Source: Sarcocystis neurona (taxonomy: Eukaryota > Apicomplexa > Conoidasida > Eucoccidiorida > Sarcocystidae). From it: a stretch of DNA of 64,000 nucleotides. Below the pieces are notes generated by a model, which ran no database searches, was not told the origin of the DNA, and worked only from the letters and a program-made list of their open reading frames with translations. The stretch is from assembly GCA_000727475.1 (NCBI GenBank), contig KL647296.1:1-64000 (forward strand), in the 5' to 3' direction. Shown one piece after another: positions 12,901 through 24,900 of this stretch; the first letter of the stretch is position 1, and every line of letters begins with the position of its first letter. The translations under genes and the position numbers were made by a program.

Positions 12901-15900
12901 AAAACACAATATGTCTGCTTTCGTAAATGTGGCCACATAGCAAGAGGAATTTTTTTCCTCAGACAGAGTGTGGTGAAACGAGAGATGGGAACTGTCGTGC
13001 TAGCGGGGGAGAGTCTTTAACTAATGCGCGAAACAATGCTATTTGCACTGATGAGGCTTGTTCCAGGAAACATTTTCCTCTTCTTTGCGCATTCTCAATT
13101 TACTATTGTTCAGGTTTTCGGACGACGACGGCGTTTTGTTTCAGCGGCAGCACCTGCGCTCTTCTTCTTTCAGCCGTGGGTGTGGATATGGCGGATGTAG
13201 AAGTTGCGCTGAAAACTGTGGACTGCTCTGATTTGACGTTGGCCACAGACCTTGGAAGCGGTACGTTGCTGATCTGAGTAATATTTCAAACTATTCTCTT
13301 TAGAGACAGCAGCGTTCGAGCCACCTTGTGTGGAGAACTGCCGCTTGTTTGCATCGTTTTCTCCCAACAATCTTGAAACACCAGTCAACGCCACCAGGTT
13401 TGATGTTGGTGGACAGAAAAATGCAACCAGCATAAGGTGTCACAAAATATGTGTGCGTTTGCTTCAGGTATACTCCACCACAAGACAGGCAATCGTTATG
13501 AACTCGACGCCAGCATTCCCGAAGGCCCGTCTTCGCTGAAGACCTACCATATGTGTTGGTGTGATAAACGGTCTGTACAGAATTGTGCACCGACAGATTA
13601 CACCGACCAGATCGGCATTTTGACAGTGAGAGGTGCGCAGCGGGAGAGCAGCACAACACGCAGGCTGCATATTTTTTTGAGAGAATGTTAATGCGTACAC
13701 TTCATTAATTGTGGGCAACTCGCTTGGCTGGTGAGACACACGCGTTGAAAATACGTGACGGTAGATGCTTTGCGGCTGCGAGCTGCGTAGCCTAAGCACC
13801 AGTTGGAATGGTGATCATGAAAGGGAGATTTCTGTAAGGGCAGAGTGTCGCGATATGTCTAGTTCATTGTGGTTTGTTACTTCGAGTTGCCAAAATTGAT
13901 CTGTCTTTACACTTGGTACGAAAATATCAGTATGTGTTGTACTCCAGTGTTTGTGACTAGATGGCGCTTGTGTTATCTTGCCCCACGCCCCTGCAGTGCT
14001 GCCGCACGTCAACGCCGTTTGCCCGTTCGTTGAAGACCGCTGCACTATAATGCTCCCACGTCTCTTGCTCGAGGAAGATCCACATGGCCGGCTGTCGCTG
14101 GTACAAGACACGACAGGAACGCGTGACTGCGAGGGTGGAGGGAACGCCTTTGCGCCTTCGCTGGAGCACAACGATAGGGAAATGAAGTTTACTATAACAG
14201 TTCCAGAGATTGGAGCTGAACAGTCCGCGTCTGTTACCACCCTGCTTATTTGTTGGAGTTCTACTGGGAGCCCAACACACAGCAGTACCGGCGTGACCCA
14301 TTACTCCAGCACCCCATCGTTGTTGGGAAGAATCACGTTTGCAGGGCCGTTGAAGCTTGAGAGTCAACTCCCTGACATGGTGGCAATCGTAGGGGTTCGC
14401 CTTCGCGTTGAGTTGACTGTGGCCGGCCTCAACGGACTACTTGATACCGTTCTCGACTCTCACGTCCCACAGAATATGGTCTACCAGCAGGGTCGCCGGA
14501 TACTTGTTGTACCAAGAAATATGTGCGGTCGCAGCGGCTTCGTTCACCGCTTACAACTGACTCAGTTAAATGGAGGTACGATGCCCGTGGAAGTTGTAGA
14601 TTAACGTCTTGGTGCTTGGTTTGCCCGTTACCAGCATTCAGTGTTGTGACAATTTTGTCAACTCACTGTGAAAGCCCGTTTGTAGTCGGATTACTACGCG
14701 AAAGAGTCTCGAACGTCTGGTGCAACGGTAAAGTTGCAGACATGCTGCTGCGTTGGATGACGACAGTCTTGCTGTCGTATGTCGAGTCCTCTTCAGGAGC
14801 AAATTAGTGTCTACTGCGTGTCGGAAGGCGTTTTCGCTTGATTCGCTTGGCGTGTGGTTTCTCTCCTGGTTCGTACTATAAATGTTTTGTATCATAAATG
14901 TTTTGTATCTTCTGGTGTTTCAACGTTGTTGTGTCACGAATTCGCCGCAGCGCGTTAAGGGGTGTTCGTTGGTCTCCCTTGTCTTCAGAAGACTGGATCA
15001 ACACCGCTGTGTACGAGGACACCGTTATCATGGGAATCCCGCCGAACGGAGTAGACCGCCTGGATGTCTGCTGGTGTACCGACCACTACGACTGCTCTGC
15101 AGACGCGCACTTCGCGGTAAAAGTGGCGGAGCTGAACGTCGTGGCTCCGCAAGAAGGAGTTTATGTCGCGTGCTCACATGATTCTCGATGCTCATTTGAG
15201 TTTTTAAACGTACAGAACGAGGAGAGTTATGGTCTACAGTCTAGACTAATTGCTGCCGATCCTGGTTGCACAGGTACAGTTGCATTTCTGATCTCTCACA
15301 TGTTCTTGCTGCTGTCTCTCGAGCACGTGTCTCTCGACAGAGGGCCCGGGTGTTGCCAAGTGTGGACAGACGAGAGGAACTGTTTCGTACTCCGGACACC
15401 CCTGCGTATTCTGAGGTGTTCGATGCGGTGATAAAAGGTCATCTTGGCGTTAGTCAACCTTGCATAAGCAGACCACTATAACAATATGGTTACTGGCATC
15501 TGCTGGCAGTTCACCGAACGTTGACGTGCCGCTTAGTCTTCCCAGCGAGTAAAGTCATCGCTGGTTGTATCATGTCTGTACTGCTAAAAGAGGGAATTTT
15601 TGTGTGAAACGCCCAACGCGTGACCTGAAGGCTGCCATTTGACATTTATATGTTGCACGAGAGCAGGGGCATAGACGCGGAGGATTTGTGCTCGTGAATG
15701 TGTGCGCCGCAGCTACGAACATTGAATTGCCTGGAAGGGGTGTTCTGATACTCACTAAAATTGCTGCAAACGTCATGAGCGAAGAGTCTGCGCAAAACCG
15801 TATTCCGCATCAGCGAGAGACGCGGCAATTCAGCTCGCCCATCGCATGGGATGCAGTCTTTCCTCGGCCGGAGAAGGCGTACAATTTTTCCATCTGCTAC

Positions 15901-18900
15901 TGCGCGATAGCCTCCACTGGGTGTGAAGCAAAGGATCTTGTGGAGGTTGGCACGCTCGTAGTATACGGTAAGAGTTCCCTGAATCTCATAATCCGCATGC
16001 CGCTGCGTGCTTGCCTCTCACTTGTATGACGTGCAAGCGGGAACGTTGCTACGGAGGTAGCTTGCGAGATGTTGTGAGCCGGGATGCTTAACACGGCTAA
16101 GCCCTCCTTTTTGTACATAGTGTTGAATTCATAAACTACAGTGCTCTGAATACAGTTGCCACATAGTGCATTGTTTGTGCAGAAGATACCCACGGGTATA
16201 AGAACGATGCATGCGTTTTTCTACTTGTAATCGTATACAAAACCGCTGGGTGAATTATCGTCCATCCTGTCGACCGATTGTGCTTCCGTACAGATGCGTG
16301 GATAGGTACTTTCGTGAAAAGCCCATCCGAAGATCTGGATATTTTCGTACCAGATCCCCCCTTCAGCGGCCTAAACGGGCGAGTGTACATATCCGAAGGC
16401 GAGGAATTCCCTGAACTCGAAACTGGAACTCAACAGCTGAGTGACCGACACCATTTTGTCGTACGCCTAAAAGTTCTGCTCGACAAGGAGTTTCTTCCAC
16501 CGTCTGTGTCAGTTTTGTACTGCGAAAACGACGACGAAGCGCACTGCTCTTCAGAAGAGGCGGAACGCATAAAAATTGCTGAAGTCCATTTGCAAGGTAA
16601 GGATACGCTGTTTTTGTACTGAAAGTGCTCTCACCATCCGACCACCTGGCACAAGCGGGCACACCGAGGCGCTCTGTGGCATTTTCAGGCTCTGCGGAGA
16701 AAGACTGGACAGGATGGTGTGCACTCGGTTCCAGGTGCGAATTCCACCTAAAATTCTTTCGAAGTGAGAACGGTGAACGCATCGCCATGCTTTCAAACTG
16801 CTTGAGGCCACACTCGTTTTATGAATACGGGATGAGCAATGTAGGCATCATTTCTGACAGTACTAATGCCATCGCAACAATGAAGTTCACTTGGGATATA
16901 GAACTACCGGACAGTGGAAGTTCGTCTTACGAGGCCTGCTGGTGCGGTGGAACAACGGAGACGGACTGCACAAGGATACAAGACTTTAAGACGAAGATTG
17001 GCGAGGTGAAGGTCACAGGTACGGCGTTTCATTGTTGGTCACGACAGCTGATGGGACTGAATTACAAAGCATACATATCTTTCCAGCTGAGTGTCAGTTA
17101 TTGTTCCACCGGGCCGAATATGATCTCCGCACCCTCTTCTGCTACGCGTGACCTCCGTTCTGAAGAGCTTGTGCAAGCTCGAAACTCAGTGAGCTGCTCT
17201 CGTATGCGGAATCGTGGTGCAACAACAACGAGATCAACCACAAAATGCTGCGGTTACCAGTCTGATCTGTAGTGTAGGGTACGCTCTGCAGAGTACTCCA
17301 TACCATTGGAGTTTGTCCTCTAGAGTGACAACTAAAATGCGTTCTTAGCGTTGCTTTTTGGCCTTCGTGCTAATCAGGTCTGAAGGGCAGTCAACCTGGA
17401 GAGTGTCAGGTAGGCTCTGTGTGCACGGCTGACAATTTGGACGGATACAGTCTCCGCCAAACCACGTCCCTTAAAATTTTGGCAAATGGATGCGGCGCTT
17501 CGGGAAGGGAGATCGAATCTTTGCCTCGAAAGGGACTTTTCTTACCGTTTGACATAAAGGAGACGAGCGTGTCTTTTACGCTGGAAAAGAAACTGCTAGG
17601 TATACAAACTGGTGTAGGAGATTTCCAGTGCGCACGCGAAACCGTTCACGCTTTGTCAGCGTGTTCGTTGACAGACGCATACACTTCTAATGTAGATAAT
17701 TTACTGTCCGCGTTTGGACATTTGGTTGAGAAGCGAAGCGTCTTGACTCGTGAAGGTCAAGAGCAACGGGAGTTCTAAGAAGTGGCGCAGTCGTTGGTCC
17801 ACTATCGTGAGCGCTTGCATGTGTGTGTCGTCTCCTCCAGCCGTCGAATCCTCTTCAGCGCATTTGTGCCAGTGCCCGAGAGTGGACGGGGACTGTACGA
17901 AGGTCGACGAGTACACCTGGGACGTGGGGCGATACTGGTTCTTTGGCCCGGCCAAAGTGGAGGTCGATAATGACGCAGTAACAGGGTTGAACCCTGCATT
18001 TGCGTTGTCTTACACGGGTTCCCTAGATATTACAAAGGACTTTGTCAAGCTCGACTTACACAAGGACTGCACACATACTACGCCCTTCGACCCACCGTTG
18101 CCTCTGGAGGGCTGGCTACCACTTACGTCTGCCGGCTTCGTCGATATGACTCTGTACTCATTTCTTCTGAGAGGAAACGTCTATTTCGTTTGCTACTGTC
18201 GCGCTGATGGGAATGTTCTTCCAGCCGAAGCAAACAATAACCCGTTTTACTTGGAAGATGCAGAGCCGGACGAAAATAAATGTAACGTCGCCTCAGCGTA
18301 CAAAACTCTTGTGGGGGTTCTCGTCGTTACCGGCCCTCACGGGGTGGATAAGGTCTATACCTGCGTAGCAGGCAGAAGCTGCCACGTTGATGTTATATCC
18401 ACCTTCTCCGGGACGGCGGAGTCTGAACGCTGGATGGAGACTTCAACCATTGAACTGAGGAAGGTAAGGGGTTGTTCTGAATTCTTTCTCTTGATTGGGA
18501 AGCTTGTAATCATTAGCGGCAGCCACGATACCTGGTCGCTGTCAGAGGCGCACCAAATAAATTCGCCAGATATTGTATACACAGAGCGTAATCGTGTTTT
18601 GAAAGGTGTACACGAAGAGGCGTTGGAATGCACCAAGTGGTAACCCGACGATCACCGGCTATGCTCTTGAATGGGGGCGGGCGCCGACTTGCCAGTTTCA
18701 CCGTATCAGTTTTTACGTGCGTAAAATGACTACGTTCGGTTGCCGTCTTCATCGTTGCTTGCAGCCCTGTGACCGGTGCACACCCAAGACCCATACCGTG
18801 GTGTAGCAGCTTCTCTGGTCTTCAGCGTTGTATCACAGGGAAGGGTGTGATTGGTGCCTTGCGTTTCAGGTCTCCTGTGGTGATGGCGCCGCGGTGGCAT

Positions 18901-21900
18901 CCGGAACCGTGCACGACTGGATGCTTGAAAATGAGTACAACGTGGATTACGGCAATATCACTATCAGGACTGCCCGTCAGACGTTTGCGTTCTCAGCTCA
19001 GTTATCCTTGGTGGCCGGAAATTATAAAGTCTGCTGGCGGGCCTCGGGCTCCTATGGCGATCCTTTAGAAATTGGTTTGATGCAAGTGAAAGGTTAGTCC
19101 TGGCATAGTGTTCCTGCTGAGGCCCGCTTGATGGATTGTACGGCTTGTACGCGGGCTTCCAAAGTTGCGTGGACGCACCCCAGCTGCGTGCCTGTGCGAG
19201 TTTGTCTATGGCATTAATAACGAATGCATCTCAGTTGACGATGTTCTTACGCTCGGCACATATTTTATCTCAGAAACAATTTTGTGCATTGTCTTGTCTC
19301 CATCTTCAATGGGAAAATCATATACAACTATGTGTAGCGCAGCTGGCACTACAGGGACACACGCACGGCTTTTACGAGGAGAAGTTAAGTTTTTTGAGCA
19401 CGCCACGCTCAAGCGAACAGTGAGAAGGGACCGTTTTCACAGCGCCGGTGCCCCGCTTTTGAAAAACAAGTTATGTTTACTTGCTTTCCATTTCCACCGG
19501 ACCCTCATTAGTGTTGTTTTACCGTGCACCAAAATATTTCTTCACACTGCAGGACCGACAAAAAATGAAGTAGTCCTAGAAGTGTGGAGTGGCAAAGAGT
19601 TCGCACTAGGCGTCAACTATGCAGGAGACGGGGACTCATCCTCTTTGATGGAATCTCGTATCCGAGTAGTCCCGTATCCCAACAGTGCGGAACCTCCACA
19701 GCTTGTAAACTGCACAACGCAGCCCTGGAGTCTGGGGGACTCTGCCGCGTTCCAGTATTTAAGCCTCAACCGGCCACCAGACAGCATTCAGAATTATGAC
19801 GAAGGTTTTCAGAGGGCCATATGGGACGATGCAATTATTGTAATCGACGCAAACACTCCTGAGTTGTCCCCTGGCGCCTTTTTCGCTGTTTGTTTCTGTG
19901 ACGGGAATACGGCTGATTGCTCTCTGGAAAGCAGCTATTTCGTGCAGGTGGCCACGGTGCGAGTCCTAGGTAGGTCCTGCTTACACCAATGCAGTCGAAA
20001 CGTCGCAATGAGACCGGGCGATATGCGTAACTCGTAGAACAGGGGGCAGTAAGTGAGCCCTTTTGGTTTTTCTCCCCATGTTTGGGTACTAAGGAATTGC
20101 GTGGGGAAATGTGAACATACTGTACACACTGTACGTTTCTGCTACAGGGCCATCCCCCAGCAATCTGACCTATCCCGTTCAGCTTGGGAGGTCAATAAGA
20201 TACCTCGTAAAGGGCCTCAGTCTTCCCAGCGAGAACTACATTATGGTGCTGCCATCTAGAGATCCCACCACGGACCAGCCATATTCCTGCGGACAAGCTG
20301 GCACGGAGAAGCTTTTTTCTGTGACAATGGCTGTGATAGAAGCTGATCAAGAGTCGGACAAAGTTTACTTTAAAGATGTCGTGGTTTCCGCTCCGTCGCC
20401 GACGGTCAGAGTTTGCTGGTGCGGTGGGCTTGGCTGCTTCTTGGGCTCCCAATTCCGAGTGGAGATTGGCACAATTGCCGTGGAATGTAGGTGGTAGCGT
20501 CTTTGTCAGTAGAGCATACGTCGCACAGTACAGGAGCACGGGAGGCTATGCAGGGTGCTGCGCTCCAGCCAGGAGGGTCACCGAAGCGCGAAGAACCTTC
20601 GCAGTGCAGAGTTTATCGCCGTTGAGCACTCATTACTTCTTCCATTAAAGGGCTCATATTTTGTGACGTCGTTTTGAACTCAATTTGTGGGCGTTCTGCG
20701 TGGTGTTCCTGGTGTCTCTAACGAGGTGTATTACAATAGGCCCTGTGTTGTCTTCACAGTTCCTCAGATGGAAAAAACAACCATCATTCCAGAAGGAGTT
20801 TTCTCCATTATTTTGACGGGATCATCGGTCCGTTTCATGGATCGTGTCACTGTGGTAGATTCGGAGAAGATCTGCGGTCAGGAGGGAACAGAAAAAATGG
20901 ATCCTCGCCTTGTCACACTGCCACAGAACTCTTCCGTTACGAAGCTTGACGATTTGGGAAAAGGACAGCTAATACAGGATCTGCCTCTCCTGGAGGGCAA
21001 GAGTCGCTGGCTGTGGTCTTCGTGGCCAATCCAAGCTACCCAAGAGGCCAGCAAGGCTTTGAAAGTATGCTACTGTTCTAGCAAGGAAGGAGCATGCGTT
21101 GGGCAGCGCAGGTTCAACGCATGGGTGGGAAACGTCACGGTACTCGGCCCTTTCAGAGGGTCGCTGAAGTTTCACGGTGAGACATTTAGCTGGCGGGTTG
21201 AACAACTGAATGCACTTTGTAGGGCAGCCCAGAGGCACTTGAATTATACGTGTCAAGCATATCCTGCGGATGTCTCGCCAGCATCCGGTAAGCAACGCCG
21301 CAAATCTGCCAGGCAACATACAGCGTAGCACGGTGACTACCGACGTGGAGGGCTGACCAAGCGCTGGCGTACTCCGTCACATGTCCAGCAATTTTTCTGT
21401 CCTAAGCCACCCTTCGCCCTGCTGCAGTGTCAACGCGCAGACGTGGAGGCCTTGCGGTTTTTTCTGGGCAGAAGGGGCGAAATCTGTGTAGCGTGGGTGT
21501 GTGACGTGGTGGGTGCCCTTTTTGTTGCGCAGTACTTCCTCACTCTACACAGCAGGTGGAGTTAAAAGGCAATTCATTGTCGTTAGCCAACAAGCTGAAG
21601 TATTTCGTGACGCACAGGTCGACGGACACCTCCAGTGGGGACCTACGAGGACTCTGCTACCTCAGTAAGAAAAACAGTGCTTCTTCAAGGGTGACGTTGC
21701 GTTTTGCCTGTTAGCCGTCTGTTTCCTGCAGTGAAATGCCGTAGAAGGATGCCAGCACAACGTGTTGAGTACAACAAGTAATCTGAACGTGAAATGTGAG
21801 GACCTTCCTCCACGCCTGTTGAGTTCTTTGCGGACTCGGTGCAAGAACATACGTCTGATAGCTCCAGTTCTTTTCTTTTACCATTTGCTTGCGTCTTCGT

Positions 21901-24900
21901 CTCCTCGTCAGACCTGACGAGTACACTTTCTTTCCTCTACCGTTTGATTGTATGTTCGCCTCTGTGTGTGGCCTCTATCTTGTCGTCGTCATATTTTCCC
22001 AGCTCCGGACATAGAGGCTACGATTGCGGTTCCCGACTGGGTGGACGACGACGGCACCGCTCAGCGCTTTGCAGTATCTATGTCTCCTGGATATCGCTAC
22101 ATCATTTGCTGGTCTTTTGGACACAGCCTTCCTGGAACCTCTGAAGGAACTCGTGCGAGTATACGCGATGAGCCTTCTCGGACTGCGGTGGACTCTGCAC
22201 CGGCCACTCGTGCACGGCCACATGCTACAATTCACCCAGACAGCGAACATTTAATGCTCGCAAGCGCTTCTAATGCAAGTGATCCTAGTGAACCTTCATT
22301 TGCAAGTTTGTCAGTCTCCCCGGATTCAGAATCCTCGGATTCACTCACAACCCCCACGTCACGCCTCTACTGGAATTTTCTGGCAGATTTTCTTCCTACT
22401 GGTGCGGAGCTCTCTCGAGTGTCGAAGTAGTTGTTGCTGCACGTTTGTCACCATTTGCATCCTGTGAGATCCGTTATTCAAAGGTGGTAAACAGAGCGTG
22501 CAAGGGAAGTGTGCCGGTAGCCCCATAGTGTCACGTGACTAGCAAGACATTGCATACGTCCGAGGTTCGAAGATGGCACGTGATTGGAGATTCTGGATCA
22601 CATTAATTGTGCGTAACATTGGTGCACGCTTCCTTGCTTTGTTGGCTGTGAACGACCGATTTGGTCCAGGTTTTCGTTCTGGTCAGATATTCACGGCTGT
22701 TGTCAATATGGCGGACCACCTGGTTGTCCGCGGGAGCCCGAACGCTACAGATACGTATGCTGCCTACGTAGGCGAGGAAGGACGTGGCCGCGACTGTGCA
22801 GAACTTCGAGAACGGCCACTAGTCGTGGTTGAACAGGTCGAGGCAGTCACGGATCAACACATACTTTTCCCGTAAGATTACTTCTGCACCTCGTGCGTTT
22901 TCGCTGAGGGTATGCCAGTTAGGCAGGTGACTCCCCTCAAACGAAAACAGGCTCGCGAGGACGGCGGAGGAAAAATGTGATATAGGTCGGTCGAACAGTC
23001 TGTGGATTTGAGTATTTTCAGCAAGCTGTACTCTCTTCGATCAGTGCTGTTGAAGGTCTTCTGTTGCATGCATGTTTGTCTTTATACGAATGATACCATC
23101 GTGTCTACTGCATAGTAGTATGCAGTAGCTTCACTCACGACAGTAGTCATAAATTATTTGCCGCGTAAGGCGGTCCTCCGTGTGAGCAGCAACCGTGAAG
23201 ACCTGATCAGAACGGAAACCTGCACAAAAGCAGTAGGACACAACCGAAAATGTAGGGGACGAAACCGTGTTATAAACGTCCAGTATTATCCGTTACTAGG
23301 TATGTTGTGAAACAATCAGTGATGTTTCAAAACGTGTGTATCGGACCGTCTTGCACAAGCACGCCGGATGTCAGATCAGTGCGGCAGAGCTCGCCTCGGT
23401 GGTGTCGATGACCTTTCAGCGTTTTGCCCTCTCGTACGATGTGCCTTTGATCTTTCTAATTAGCGAATTGTCAATGAGTATGACGACTAATGCTGATCTG
23501 TTTCATGAATTCTTCAGGTTGCCGGAACTCCACTCTACTGGGCTCTATCCTATCTGCGTCACGAATGTGGGTCTAGGTAATTTTTACGATGTTGGGGTCA
23601 TCAAAGTTGAAGAATACTACTGGAAATCTGTTTACGATGTCTTAGCACGCAACCGCCTTATCATGTTTCCCTGTTATACTGGGGAAACACATAACGCGTC
23701 CGGAACAGCTGGAGGCACACTTTATATGCCAGACGGAATGGGAGCGTGGACAGCAACGCTCGGCTTCATTAAAACGGCGGGCGCGAAAGCTATTCCCATT
23801 CTCCGATTCAATCGAGAGGAAGAGGGGTGGATTGATTACTATGAGCAAGTGAGAGTCACTGCAACGTACGTACAGTCTGTGTCCTGTCGTCGGCGTGCAC
23901 CTGCCGGATTCAAGCATTATGCGAGAATGCCGAGTCTCGTGGTGCGGTGTGCAGCCACAGTCGTGGCAAGTCCGGTTTTGCTCTCGACCACACCCGCAGC
24001 GTCTAGTGCAGCCATCGCAGGCATGCTGCTTGTACCACCCGTTTCTGCCCATGGTTGCTTGTAACTTGGTTGCATTTTGTTTTGCCTTGCACCTTTGTTG
24101 AGCGTGTTTCCCCTTTGTCGCCCATTTGCGCGTACTCGACAAATGCGCGTCTTCCCACAGTGGGCTCTGATTTTCAGTCAGCTACAGTGGATGACTAGTA
24201 GTAGTCAGCTGAGAAGGCGAGTGAGGGAAGGTACGACTAGTATACCATTGTCTGAAGAGCTTGATTGCTCTCTTTAATGGTGTCGTCCATTTCCGTCGTA
24301 TCGTCTGTGATCGCAGGGATTGCGATCAATCGTTGCATGCGCAACGGATCACCAGCAAGCCATCTATTTCCTGGGTCCTTCCAAACTTATAATAAGGGCG
24401 CCGTCTCCGGCGGCAGGCGTGAGTCCTGCTGTCCCAACTGTGACGGCACGTAATCACGACCTGCCTACACCAATTGACGTCACGGCGATGTACCCTTACA
24501 TATTTCTATCGGATTATCAAAGCCCGATGATTCTCGTACTTTCGGCCAATGACCCAGAGTTTCGCTGGCGGCTTTTCCCCACTAATCCTGTTCTGCTTTT
24601 TGCTGCAGGCATACAGGTGAGTCATCACCGTATTTGTGGTCGGCTTTTACTTTTGCGTTCGTGTTCACGTGCCGTGGGCCACGCGGCCTCAATGGATATT
24701 ATAGAGCTTTCCGCGAGCCTGCACTAGGTACGGCCATTTGTTTCAGCGGCTCCACCAGCGTCTTCCTGCTAAAGAACCCTCAAGGTTTTCTACATTTTCT
24801 CCGGAAAAACGTGCTCGTTTATCCAACGGAGGCTTAGCTGATTCCCGACTTTCGAGGTTTGCGTAACGTCCTGATATGGATGTACTTTTCCGTCTGTCTG

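Noticed and set aside
14878..14912. Tandem copy of ataaatgttttgtatc
   Set aside because: Only two copies of a 16-base unit within an intron; no sign of function.
22872..23517. Plus-strand frame from 23336 (QISAAELASVV...) as an exon
   Set aside because: The acceptor at 23517 (gaattcttcag) gives the phase that fits the previous donor, so the upstream open part is more likely intron. It is kept as a possible alternative.
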